Of a stretch of DNA of 64,000 nucleotides, positions 18,038 through 27,005 are shown one piece after another. The notes beneath the pieces were generated by a model. It did no database searches and was not told where the DNA came from. It saw only the letters and a program-made list of their open reading frames with translations. The position numbers were made by a program, and so were the translations under genes. Every line of letters starts with the position of its first letter. Within the stretch, counting starts at the first letter, position 1. This DNA is from UBA9214 sp942491995 (GTDB lineage Bacteria; Pseudomonadota; Gammaproteobacteria; UBA9214), in NCBI GenBank assembly GCA_942491995.1, contig CALOCX010000003.1, forward strand, positions 1 through 64,000, given 5' to 3'.

Positions 18038-19024
18038 TTATTTGTTGTTTGCAGCTGACTGCTCATACGTCTCGTAAGCTGAAATAATCCGCTGTACCAG
18101 CGGGTGGCGAACGACATCGTTTGACGAAAAGAACGTGAATCCGATGTCGTCATAGTCATTCAGCACCTCGGTCGCCTGCCGCAGGCCGGACTCAACGTGT
18201 TTCGGCAGGTCAATCTGGGTAATGTCGCCGGTCACTACCGCGGTTGAACCAAAACCGATACGCGTCAGGAACATCTTCATTTGTTCAACGGTGGTGTTCT
18301 GTGCCTCGTCAAGAATGATGAAGGCATCGTTGAGACTGCGGCCGCGCATGAACGCCAGCGGCGCAATCTCGATCACGTTACGTTCGATCAGCTTTGCAAC
18401 CCGGTCGATACCGAGCATTTCATAGAGCGCGTCGTACAGCGGCCGTAAGTAGGGGTCCACCTTCTGCGTCATGTCACCGGGCAGAAAGCCGAGCCGCTCG
18501 CCCGCCTCGACGGCCGGGCGTACCAGCACCAGGCGGCTGACGCGTTCCTGCTCCAGTGCCTGCACCGCACAGGCAACAGCCAGGTAGGTCTTGCCGGTAC
18601 CGGCCGGACCGATACCAAAATTCAGGTCGTGTTCGAGTATATTGCCAAGGTATTGTTTCTGGTGATCGCCCCGGGGGGTAATGGCGCCGCCCGGCGTCTT
18701 GATCACGATGATGTTGCGTTTTCCGGCATTTTTGCTGGCAACTCCCTGTGCCGCACCTGCCTCCTGCAGATAGAGGTGAATCTTCCCCGGCGTGAGCGAC
18801 CCGGACCCGGTTTCCAGGTACAGGCCTTGCAGGATCTGGCTGGCACGTTTCACCACACCGGCCTCACCGATGATGCGGAACTGGTTGCCACGGCTGTTGA
18901 TTTCGACACCCAGGCGCTGTTCCAGCTGCCGCAGGTGCGCGTCCAGCTGGCCACACAATTCCGCCAGCCGCTCATTGTCGGCTGGTTCCAGCGTGATATC
19001 GACAGAAAGGGTGTCAGCGTTCAA
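18038..19024 (-). CDS. ybeZ: PhoH-like ATPase YbeZ
   Basis: The 328-residue protein is a PhoH-family P-loop ATPase. The Walker A motif GPAGTGKT lies at about 139-146, and the Walker B region FIILDEAQNT around 235. The N-terminal 110 residues resemble the KH-like RNA-binding part found in PhoH/YbeZ proteins. Between miaB and ybeY it keeps the conserved order; it probably works with YbeY in RNA metabolism. The start is 7 bases from the miaB stop. Confidence 0.94.
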   Translation of the reverse strand: MNADTLSVDITLEPADNERLAELCGQLDAHLRQLEQRLGVEINSRGNQFRIIGEAGVVKRASQILQGLYLETGSGSLTPGKIHLYLQEAGAAQGVASKNAGKRNIIVIKTPGGAITPRGDHQKQYLGNILEHDLNFGIGPAGTGKTYLAVACAVQALEQERVSRLVLVRPAVEAGERLGFLPGDMTQKVDPYLRPLYDALYEMLGIDRVAKLIERNVIEIAPLAFMRGRSLNDAFIILDEAQNTTVEQMKMFLTRIGFGSTAVVTGDITQIDLPKHVESGLRQATEVLNDYDDIGFTFFSSNDVVRHPLVQRIISAYETYEQSAANNK

Positions 19025-19031
19025 GAGCGGA

Positions 19032-20396
19032 TCAGGAGGCCTTCAGGTGTGTGGAGGCTACGGCATCCTCTACCGACAGGAGTTCACCGCGCAGTGAATT
19101 CGGCAGTGCCTCGGTGATGCGTACATCAACAAAATACCCGATCAGCGCCGGGTCGGCATCGAAGTTCACAACACGGTTATTCGCCGTGCGGCCGCTGAGC
19201 TGATCAGCGCGCTTGCGTGATACCTTTTCAACCAGCACGCGCTCGACCTTGCCCACCATCGATGCGCTGATTGCGGCGGCCATTTCATTGATGCGCTGCT
19301 GCAACCGTGACAGGCGCGCCTTCTTGGTCGCGTGCTGGACATCATCCGGCAGCCCGGCAGCCGGTGTGCCGGGGCGCGCACTGTAGATAAAACTGAACGA
19401 CTGGTCGAAGCCAACAGCCTCGATCAGTGCCATGGTTTGCTCGAAGTCGTCATCGGTCTCACCGGGAAAACCGATAATAAAATCGGACGACATACTGATG
19501 TCGGGTCGCACCTCGCGCAGTCGCCGGATAATGGACTTGTATTCCAGCGCCGTGTGATTGCGTTTCATCAGGGCCAGCACCCGGTCCGAACCGGACTGTA
19601 CCGGCAGGTGCAAATGGCTGACCAGCGCCGGGACTTCCGCGTAGGCCTGTATCAGGCTGTCACTCATCTCCAGCGGGTGCGAAGTGGTATAGCGTATACG
19701 GCCAATACCCTCGATCGCGGCAATGTAGTTGATCAACAGCGCCAGGTCCGCGCTATCGCCGTCGTCCATCAGCCCGCGGTAGGCATTGACGTTCTGGCCC
19801 AGCAGGTTCACCTCACGCACCCCCTGCGCGGCCAGTGCGGCCACCTCCGCAAGGATGTCATCGAAGGGTCGGCTGACTTCTTCACCCCGTGTGTAGGGCA
19901 CCACGCAAAAACTGCAATACTTGCTGCAGCCTTCCATGATGGAGACAAACGCACTCGGTCCGTCGGCACGCGGAGCCGGCAGGCAATCAAACTTTTCTAT
20001 TTCGGGAAAACTGATATCGATGACCGGCTGCTGCGCACGACGCGCCTCGTTCAGCAGCTCCGGCAGGCGGTGCAGTGTCTGCGGCCCGAAGACAATGTCG
20101 ACATAGGGTGCGCGGGCGCGAATGGCCTCCCCTTCCTGGCTGGCCACGCAGCCACCGACGCCGATCACCAGCTGCGGACGCTGCTCCTTCAGTTCCTTCC
20201 AGCGGCCCAGCTCGGAAAACACCTTTTCCTGCGCCTTCTCACGGATGGAGCAGGTATTCATCAGCAACACGTCAGCCTCTGCAGGATCCTGTGTCACTTC
20301 CATCCGGTGCGAGGCCGCCAGCACGTCCGCCATCTTGGACGAGTCGTACTCGTTCATCTGGCAACCGTGGGTCTTGATATAGAGTTTGTTCGCCAT
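19032..20396 (-). CDS. miaB: tRNA-2-methylthio-N6-dimethylallyladenosine synthase MiaB
   Basis: MiaB is a radical-SAM methylthiotransferase that modifies A37 of tRNAs that read UNN codons. The N-terminal MTTase domain has Cys12, Cys49 and Cys83 for its auxiliary cluster, the radical-SAM cluster site is CSKYCSFC (Cys157, 161, 164), and a C-terminal TRAM domain follows. I chose ATG 20396 (MANKLYIKTHGCQMN), which matches the family start and gives 454 residues; the open frame extends 20 codons further upstream without similarity. Confidence 0.96.
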   Translation of the reverse strand: MANKLYIKTHGCQMNEYDSSKMADVLAASHRMEVTQDPAEADVLLMNTCSIREKAQEKVFSELGRWKELKEQRPQLVIGVGGCVASQEGEAIRARAPYVDIVFGPQTLHRLPELLNEARRAQQPVIDISFPEIEKFDCLPAPRADGPSAFVSIMEGCSKYCSFCVVPYTRGEEVSRPFDDILAEVAALAAQGVREVNLLGQNVNAYRGLMDDGDSADLALLINYIAAIEGIGRIRYTTSHPLEMSDSLIQAYAEVPALVSHLHLPVQSGSDRVLALMKRNHTALEYKSIIRRLREVRPDISMSSDFIIGFPGETDDDFEQTMALIEAVGFDQSFSFIYSARPGTPAAGLPDDVQHATKKARLSRLQQRINEMAAAISASMVGKVERVLVEKVSRKRADQLSGRTANNRVVNFDADPALIGYFVDVRITEALPNSLRGELLSVEDAVASTHLKAS

Positions 20397-20591
20397 GCCA
20401 CTTGAGTCTTTGCAGTTCGTCACGGGAATATACGTGGTTTGGCACCCTGTTTCCACGTATCAGGCCAGGCCGTTGCTGATAACAGACTGCATCGTGATGC
20501 CATTACACCTAAATTATCGACTGAGCTGCAAGATACCGGCCCTGCTACGGCTTACTCCAGCGGTGGCTGCTGATACCACATGAGGCTATCT

Positions 20592-23500
20592 TTATCCAGG
20601 TTTCTCTATTTCGGAAGATCCGTAATTGTCTGGCGGGGTAGCGGCTGGACTCTTTGCCTGTGTATTTGTCTGTGTATCTGTCGGGGTATCCGCCGGTGTT
20701 TCCGTGGCCGAATCAGGCACCGTGGTCGCGGGGGTATCGGTATATTCGAGGGGCTCGCCTTCTTCGTCCATCCACAAATGCTTGACGTTGCCGATCAGGC
20801 CCGAGATGGGGCGTGTAATCCCACCCAGCACGGCCCCCTTGCCAGCCGTTTCGATGATCTCCCCGAGGTTGGATTCCAGTTGCGTCAGAGTTCCCCAGAA
20901 CTTGATTTGCGGACCGGTCCAGTAGCCATAGGAATCCTGTTCGTCTCCCCGCAGGTCGAGGTCGTAGAAAATGGCGGCACCGCGCTCGCGCAAATCCAGT
21001 TGTGCCTCCATGGCGAGCGGACTTTGCAGAATGTCAATTCCTTCCTCGTAGCTAATACCGCCTTTCGCGGTCATCAGAACTTCCGGACTCTGCACCACGT
21101 ATTTTTTGATTTGCACATCACGCGATTCACCCCGTAACAGGTGCGCCTCAATTTTATCGTAGGGGACTTCCTTGATGTAATTGACCAGTCTTGCCACCGC
21201 GCCCAGCCCAAACAACCCGGTCGGAATATAGGACACGCCCTCACCCACGGCGCCCGCAAAATTGGAGCTTCCTGTGACCAGGGGATCGTTGGGGTCAAGC
21301 AGACGAAAGACACCGTCACGGCTGTGCATCTTCATGTCAAAGTACAGGTTGTTGCGGTACTGCACCATGTTCGGGGAGTTGCCATAGGCATCAATCTTGA
21401 CGTCAAACAGGCCTTCTGCCATGGGTGTTGATTCGGGATCGAGTTCGCGGAGAAAAGTGGCCAGATCAAAGCGATCGACACTGGCCTGCATTTCCAGATC
21501 ATAGGGCTTCTCGCCCGGTGTAAAGGTCATCACAGAATTCAGTGCAATGGGACTGTCATGAAACTGCGCCTTGAACTGGTCGAGCGAGAGCCTGCCCGCT
21601 GTCGCCTCGGCACGCCCGGTGATATCAACAATCTCCAGGTAGTCAGTATAGAAAAGACGCTGGATATTGTAGGTCACGTGCCGGTTATAGGGTATTACAT
21701 CCCAGAATGCCTGGTCATCGGCGCGCATGTCATCCGCCTGTTTCTCCGCTTCCATGGCAGCGCGCTGTTCCTCGCTCAGTTCTGCCTCTGCTTCCTCTTT
21801 TGCTTCTTCGTTGGCAATCGCCTTCAGGGTGTTGAGGATGTCATTCAGGTAGAACACGCTGCTGTCGACACTGGCAGTCATCTCATCGTGCTCACCCTGC
21901 TTGCGAGTATGCACTGCCTTTACTTGCAGGTCGCTTTCTCCGGACTTGCCACGCGTGCTGATGGGCGCACTGATGTCGAAGCTGCCATCCGCTTCCAGTT
22001 GTCCATCGAGCCTGACCTCGAGCAACTCCAGCGGCAAGGCCTCCCTGCTCTTCAAACCCTCTACACGGGTTGTTGAATCCAGCCGGCCACTTTTATCCAG
22101 GGTGGTCACCGAGGTCAGTTCACCGGCCGTCAGGCCGTGACCGGGCAGGATCGCGGGCTGATCCAGCAACGACGGCAGCAACATTTTAATATTCGCAGTC
22201 AGGGTCTCGACCCATGTCGTGTCACCACGTCCTTTCAGGATTACATCCACATCGGCATCGAGTGCAGGCTTGCCCTTGTCCTTGTCAAAAGTAATGTTCA
22301 ATTGCTTTAACTTTGCATGCAGCGTATCACCCTGCATCACGGTTTCGGAATCCGCGATCAGGGTAAAGGATTGCAGCGCCTGCTTGTCTCCAGCCTTCAG
22401 GACAGAGCCCGTCACCTTGAACGGCTCAATGGTATCGATACGCAGCGACTTGCCATCCGAGCTGAGTACCGCCTTGCCGTTGGCCTCGGTAAAAGCCAGC
22501 CCCCTGGCTGCCAGTATCCCTACGAACGGTTCAGGGGTGAGGTTGGCTACCGTCAGGGTCACCTTGCCGCGGGCGCGGCCCAGCTCCGATTGCCGGCTAC
22601 TCAAGTTGGTACGCACACGGACATTTGAATCGGCCTGCAGCGAAATACGCGGTTGGTTATCCGCATAAAACAGGTTCGCCGACAGGCGGCTCAGGTCAAT
22701 GCTGGATGCACCCTGTGCCAGTTTATAATTTGCTTCCAGGCGCAACGGCGCCTCTATGGAACCCTGCAAGGCCCTGTCGACCACCGGCTGCCGGGAAAAT
22801 GCCTGTACATCCATATCCAGTTGACCCTCGGCCAGCAAGGGCTTGTCGGCCGCCCCTGGCAGGGTCAGCGTGCCACTGGCAGCCAGCAGTTGTTGCTTCT
22901 CGCCGGTCACATTGAGGCCCTTGTATGTGATACGGGTGCCATCCGGCGCCAGGCGCACGCTGGGCGATACACTGATTGCGACATCCTTGAGCATCGGCCC
23001 GTCCGGGCCGGTGATGGTGACATTATCCAGCCTCACGGGTTTAGCTGAAGTTAATGTAGCAACCCCCTGACCTTCCGCCGCCAGCGTAAAATCCGCACGC
23101 TGCAGTTTGCCCTTAAGGGTGGTGTCCGGCACGAAGGCAGAGAACCAGCCAAGCTGGATATCGCTGATATTGAGCGTGGCCAGCGGTCCTTCCGCATTGC
23201 CAATGCGGGTGCCGGCTGCCGTATTTTTCATGACCAGTGGCTGCAACAGATCCAGATGCAACAGGCGGGTCTTCTGGTCCAGCCGCAGGTCTGCATCCAG
23301 CGCATTGACAACCACCGCATCGGGCTGTTGCAGGATCGCCGTCTTGAAGTCCAGCGAAACCTTTTTCGGCAGGGACTGTCGCCCCGACTGCTCGATGGCC
23401 AGCAGGTCCACCAGCCGGTGCAGCTCCATATCAGCCGTGGCCCGGGCATTGATGGCGCCCGGCTGTTCTCCAAGCGGTACCGTGGCCGTAAAGTCAGCCG

Positions 23501-25049
23501 TGGCCACTTCACCCGTACCATCATCGACCCGCAGTTCATTCAGCGACACATCCAGTGCCTCACCACGGTAGGTAATACGAGGCAGCACCTTCAGGTTGAG
23601 TCCCTCGACGACAGGTTTGTCTTCCTGCATGAGAGTAAAACCGGTTACCGTCAGCGCCTTGACCGGATTAATGTGTATGTAACCTGCCGTATCAGTGGTG
23701 ATCTCAAATGCACCGCTCAGGGTACCTGACATCAATTCGTGCTCGGGCAGGAAGATGTCAAACCAGGCCAGCGGCACCTCTGGCAATTCGAATGCCAGCA
23801 GGACATTCTCCTGCTGCATGAAGGCATCGATATCCTGCAGCGGGATATCCAGATCTTGCGGCAAACTGGAAGTCAATGGCCGGATAGCTGCTTCATCCGT
23901 CATCCCTGAATAAATCGTCTCGACGCGCAGGCGCATGCCCGACAGCAGTGAAAGCCGGAAGTTATTTTCCAGTCGCAGCAACTCGGGCAGGTTTTCGTTG
24001 CTGTGTGTTTCCCTGATCTGATTGACCAGCAGATTGCTGATGACCGTGATGTTACCGGTTGTATCTGCCATATTGAAAAGCAGATCACCACTGAGCGCTT
24101 CTTCTGAGGGTGGTATCACCGTACCCTTCACATAGCGCTGCACCAGGCGCTCGTTTGCCGTAACCCGGTAACCGCCGTCAAACACACCACTGTTGCCGTT
24201 ATAGCGTCCCTCGAGTGTCAATTCAGAACGCTGATTGCCATCCGCATCGAGCTGTATGTTCACGAGGTGCCACGCCTCGGGCGTAAATTCAGGCTCTTCA
24301 CCAGCGGTCTGCACTGCCAGTAGTTCCGCTTCCGTCAAGGGTGCAGGTGTCACCCGCAGTTTCATGCTGGTACTTTCAGCCTCTGGCAGGCTTGCAAGCA
24401 TCACATCAGCGTCAAACGCTGTCTCGATCGAACTGAAGCGCCCCCGCGTGAGCTGATCGAGGACGAGACGGCCATCCAGCGCAACCAGTTCATCCTCCTT
24501 GCCGGTATGGTAGTGCGCCTTCACATTGATAGCGCCCGTTGTTTTGGGTCTGACGCCGCCACCGGTAATGCTCGCCGATACCGATTGCTGGTCCGGCAAG
24601 AACACATCCGCATTGACAGCCACTTCCTGCAGGGTGTAGCTGAGCCCATGTTGCAAGGATGCCAGCACACCGGGAAACACACCGGCCTCTTCAGGTTCTT
24701 CCGTTTCCGGCGGATTGAACTCGCTCACATCGACACGGACATCCTTCAGCGCAAGCGTCTTGATGTTGGCATTCAACAGCAGCAGTGATGAAAGGCAGTA
24801 GCGCAGGGTCCCCTGCTGCAGCTCGAAATGCCCGCCTGCATACTCCACCGCAACCTTGTTGAGGTGCACGGACCACGGCGTAATATGAACGTAATCGAGC
24901 TGCAGCGAGTCCACCAGCGGACCCACATGCTTGAGCAGCATCTTTTTCTGGAAACCGGGATTGAAGACCACCGCGGACAGCACGGTGAGAACCAGCAGCA
25001 GGCTTATAGGTATATAGAACCGCGGACGTTTTAAATCAGCAAGTTGCAT
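20592..25049 (-). CDS. Large AsmA-like/DUF748 envelope protein
   Basis: The 1485-residue protein has one N-terminal membrane helix (about residues 10-30, FYIPISLLLVLTVLSAVVF) and a very long periplasmic part made of repeated beta-rich units, with SLDFKTAIL- and DVSLNELRVDDGTG-like stretches typical of AsmA/DUF748 proteins. A charged helical insert (about 1080-1120, rich in Glu and Ala) lies before a C-terminal DUF748-like part, and the last 45 residues are a Thr/Pro/Ala-rich tail. AsmA-like proteins such as YhdP and TamB are thought to form hydrophobic bridges for lipid transport between membranes; that role is inferred here. It is the biggest gene in the window and stands alone. Confidence 0.82.
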   Translation of the reverse strand: MQLADLKRPRFYIPISLLLVLTVLSAVVFNPGFQKKMLLKHVGPLVDSLQLDYVHITPWSVHLNKVAVEYAGGHFELQQGTLRYCLSSLLLLNANIKTLALKDVRVDVSEFNPPETEEPEEAGVFPGVLASLQHGLSYTLQEVAVNADVFLPDQQSVSASITGGGVRPKTTGAINVKAHYHTGKEDELVALDGRLVLDQLTRGRFSSIETAFDADVMLASLPEAESTSMKLRVTPAPLTEAELLAVQTAGEEPEFTPEAWHLVNIQLDADGNQRSELTLEGRYNGNSGVFDGGYRVTANERLVQRYVKGTVIPPSEEALSGDLLFNMADTTGNITVISNLLVNQIRETHSNENLPELLRLENNFRLSLLSGMRLRVETIYSGMTDEAAIRPLTSSLPQDLDIPLQDIDAFMQQENVLLAFELPEVPLAWFDIFLPEHELMSGTLSGAFEITTDTAGYIHINPVKALTVTGFTLMQEDKPVVEGLNLKVLPRITYRGEALDVSLNELRVDDGTGEVATADFTATVPLGEQPGAINARATADMELHRLVDLLAIEQSGRQSLPKKVSLDFKTAILQQPDAVVVNALDADLRLDQKTRLLHLDLLQPLVMKNTAAGTRIGNAEGPLATLNISDIQLGWFSAFVPDTTLKGKLQRADFTLAAEGQGVATLTSAKPVRLDNVTITGPDGPMLKDVAISVSPSVRLAPDGTRITYKGLNVTGEKQQLLAASGTLTLPGAADKPLLAEGQLDMDVQAFSRQPVVDRALQGSIEAPLRLEANYKLAQGASSIDLSRLSANLFYADNQPRISLQADSNVRVRTNLSSRQSELGRARGKVTLTVANLTPEPFVGILAARGLAFTEANGKAVLSSDGKSLRIDTIEPFKVTGSVLKAGDKQALQSFTLIADSETVMQGDTLHAKLKQLNITFDKDKGKPALDADVDVILKGRGDTTWVETLTANIKMLLPSLLDQPAILPGHGLTAGELTSVTTLDKSGRLDSTTRVEGLKSREALPLELLEVRLDGQLEADGSFDISAPISTRGKSGESDLQVKAVHTRKQGEHDEMTASVDSSVFYLNDILNTLKAIANEEAKEEAEAELSEEQRAAMEAEKQADDMRADDQAFWDVIPYNRHVTYNIQRLFYTDYLEIVDITGRAEATAGRLSLDQFKAQFHDSPIALNSVMTFTPGEKPYDLEMQASVDRFDLATFLRELDPESTPMAEGLFDVKIDAYGNSPNMVQYRNNLYFDMKMHSRDGVFRLLDPNDPLVTGSSNFAGAVGEGVSYIPTGLFGLGAVARLVNYIKEVPYDKIEAHLLRGESRDVQIKKYVVQSPEVLMTAKGGISYEEGIDILQSPLAMEAQLDLRERGAAIFYDLDLRGDEQDSYGYWTGPQIKFWGTLTQLESNLGEIIETAGKGAVLGGITRPISGLIGNVKHLWMDEEGEPLEYTDTPATTVPDSATETPADTPTDTQTNTQAKSPAATPPDNYGSSEIEKPG

Positions 25050-25163
25050 GCAGATTCCTTATGGCGACCAGCTTGTTATAGGACACCTGATGGTCAAGTA
25101 TAAAACATAACCCGCAGAAGTGAATTGCATTCGTGATACCTGCAGTCACAGAGATCGCACCAC

Positions 25164-25182
25164 GCCCGACTAATCGTCGGGC
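25164..25182 (-). terminator. Short hairpin between HdeD-like and AsmA-like genes
   Basis: GCCCGAC and GTCGGGC form a perfect 7-bp stem with a five-base loop in the 168-base gap downstream of the HdeD-like gene. No T-run follows on the minus strand, so termination is only a possibility. Confidence 0.35.
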
Positions 25183-25217
25183 ATACACGAGAGGCTCCTG
25201 CAGGCAGAGCACCGGGC

Positions 25218-25781
25218 TCAAGCGGCGCGCATTGCCCTGGCAATCGAGATCATCGCGAAGCCCTGCAGAATCAGTTCAATGGCGACGAACATACCGATAA
25301 CCCAGAGACCCGAGACCGGCCACCCGGCAAAGATAATGCCGCCCAGCACGATAGAAACCAGGCCGGCGAATACAATCCAGCCCCAGTTGGCAACGTCACC
25401 GCGTGACTGAAATCCAACAATCAGGCGAAACACACCCGTGATCACAAAGAAGGATGCCAGAAACAGCGTCATCCACACCGCGCTGGCGGCCGGATTCGTC
25501 ACCATGACAATGGCCGCTGCAATATAGACCAGTGCAATCAGCACATGCCAGACTTTGCTCTTCCACTCACCGGCCTTGAAGGCATCGATCAGCATCACGA
25601 CGCCGCCAAACAAAATGAGAAAACCAAAGTACAGCACACTGACAACCGTCAAAGCGACCTCCATGGACAGTCCGACGAAACCGAGAATAACCATTACGAT
25701 GCCCATGAACATGAGCCAGCCGCGATTCTTCCTGATGGTAACGTTTGCCTGCTCAATCGTATTGTCATCTGTTGTGGTCAT
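25218..25781 (-). CDS. HdeD/DUF308 family membrane protein
   Basis: The 187-residue protein has six predicted membrane helices in three pairs, with the repeated G-x-x-G-rich hairpins of the DUF308 family (GWLMFMGIVMVILGFVGL near residue 20, GWIVFAGLVSIVLGGIIFAG near 130). In Escherichia coli the relative HdeD is an inner membrane protein tied to acid resistance at high cell density. The gene has no obvious operon partner; glutaminase lies 70 bases upstream on the same strand. Glutaminase and HdeD-type proteins both relate to acid tolerance in enteric bacteria, so the neighbourhood is suggestive. Confidence 0.85.
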   Translation of the reverse strand: MTTTDDNTIEQANVTIRKNRGWLMFMGIVMVILGFVGLSMEVALTVVSVLYFGFLILFGGVVMLIDAFKAGEWKSKVWHVLIALVYIAAAIVMVTNPAASAVWMTLFLASFFVITGVFRLIVGFQSRGDVANWGWIVFAGLVSIVLGGIIFAGWPVSGLWVIGMFVAIELILQGFAMISIARAMRAA

Positions 25782-25852
25782 GTCATGTACTTCCTTCCTG
25801 TTTATGGATGCGGATTTCCTGTTTGCTGTACAGACTTACTTTCTATTGAATA

Positions 25853-26887
25853 TCATTTTGCAACGCTGCACACACCATCCACCAGCGGTTCGTAAGGGTT
25901 ACCGCACAAGGCATTGGAGATGTCGGCAATCGCCTTTTGCGCACGCACGCTGTTGCCGGCGGCATCCAGCGGCGGTGAAATGGCGGCAATGCCGAACTTG
26001 CCGGGCGACACGGCAAGTATGCCACCACCGACACCGCTCTTTGCGGGCAACCCGGTCTTGTAGAGCCACTGCCCGGAGTCATCGTACAAACCGGCCGTGG
26101 CCATCACCGCCAGCACCTCAGCAATATGTCCGCTGCTGATTACCTTTTTGCCGGTGACCGGGTTCTTGCCACCGTTTGCCAGCGTGGCCGCCATGGTGGC
26201 AAGGTCCTTCGCGTTGACACCAACGGAGCACTGGCGCGTATAGATATCCGTCGCTTCGATCGGGTCTCCCTTGATACGCCCGTAGGCATACATCAGCATG
26301 GCCAGTGCCTGGTTGCGCTGGTTGGTTTCTGCCTCTGACTTGTAGACATCTTCCATCACCGAGAGCTTGCGACCGGCAAAATCGTTATAGGTGCCAAGAA
26401 TTGTTGCCCAGACCTCTTTTTCGTTCGCGCCCTTGATCATACTGGTGGCAGTAATCGCCCCCGGGTTGACCATCGCGTTCATCTGCTGTCCCTTGTACTG
26501 CTCAATGGCCACAATGGAGTTGAATACCTGGCCGGTCGCATCGACGCCCATGTTATTTAAAATGGCGTCTGTCCCGGACTCTTCCATGACCCTGGCCATG
26601 GTAAAGACCTTGGAGATGGACTGGATGGAGACCTCGGTCTTGATATCACCGACACTGTAGACATCGCCATCAACCGTGACCAGCACAATACCGAACACGT
26701 TCGGATCCACCTCGGCCAGCGCCGGGATATAGTCGGCATTGGCACCTTCATCCAGGTCCTTGTATTTTTCATAGGCGGCCTTGAGTACCGCTTCTATATC
26801 AGCGGCCTGTGCCTGGGTAAAACAGCTGCCGACGACCAGACTGACTGCCATGACAATGCGCAAAACAGAAAGAATATTGGTTTTCAT
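25853..26887 (-). CDS. glsA: Glutaminase A with a signal peptide
   Basis: This is a serine-type glutaminase of the beta-lactamase-like fold that turns L-glutamine into glutamate and ammonia. The catalytic Ser-x-x-Lys is in EVSIQSISKVF (Ser90, Lys93), and further family blocks are VNPGAITATSM, TNQRNQALAMLM, YTRQCSVGVN and AKSGVGGGI. From ATG 26887, which has a strong AAGGAG site, the product is 344 residues and starts with a typical signal peptide (MKTNILSVLRIVMAVSLVVG to AQA), unlike the cytoplasmic enteric enzymes of about 308-310 residues. It would therefore work in the periplasm. A short tail (CGNPYEPLVDGVCSVAK) adds a Cys pair that could form a disulfide. Confidence 0.9.
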   Translation of the reverse strand: MKTNILSVLRIVMAVSLVVGSCFTQAQAADIEAVLKAAYEKYKDLDEGANADYIPALAEVDPNVFGIVLVTVDGDVYSVGDIKTEVSIQSISKVFTMARVMEESGTDAILNNMGVDATGQVFNSIVAIEQYKGQQMNAMVNPGAITATSMIKGANEKEVWATILGTYNDFAGRKLSVMEDVYKSEAETNQRNQALAMLMYAYGRIKGDPIEATDIYTRQCSVGVNAKDLATMAATLANGGKNPVTGKKVISSGHIAEVLAVMATAGLYDDSGQWLYKTGLPAKSGVGGGILAVSPGKFGIAAISPPLDAAGNSVRAQKAIADISNALCGNPYEPLVDGVCSVAK

Positions 26888-26913
26888 ATTGTTCTCCTTG
26901 ATATAAACAATGC

Positions 26914-26992
26914 GTAGGTTGGGCAAAGGAACAAAGTGACGTGCCCAACATGTGTTGCAGGATGTTGGGCACGCCATGCTTTGCCCAACCTG
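26914..26992. repeat. Inverted repeat between glutaminase and porin genes
   Basis: GTAGGTTGGGCAAAG and, later, GTGCCCAACA on the left are mirrored by TGTTGGGCAC and CTTTGCCCAACCTGC on the right, leaving about 12 bases between the arms. It lies in the 118-base gap between the porin stop and the glutaminase start. The look is that of a dispersed GTAGGTTGGGC-type repeat found in many gammaproteobacterial genomes; it may fold in the porin-glutaminase message or end transcription. Confidence 0.75.
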
Positions 26993-27005
26993 CCAGACTT
27001 CGAGT

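Noticed and set aside
19332..20405. Long plus-strand open frame (357 codons) opposite miaB
   Set aside because: It is a shadow of miaB, whose iron-sulfur motifs are unmistakable; no ribosome binding site or known domain.
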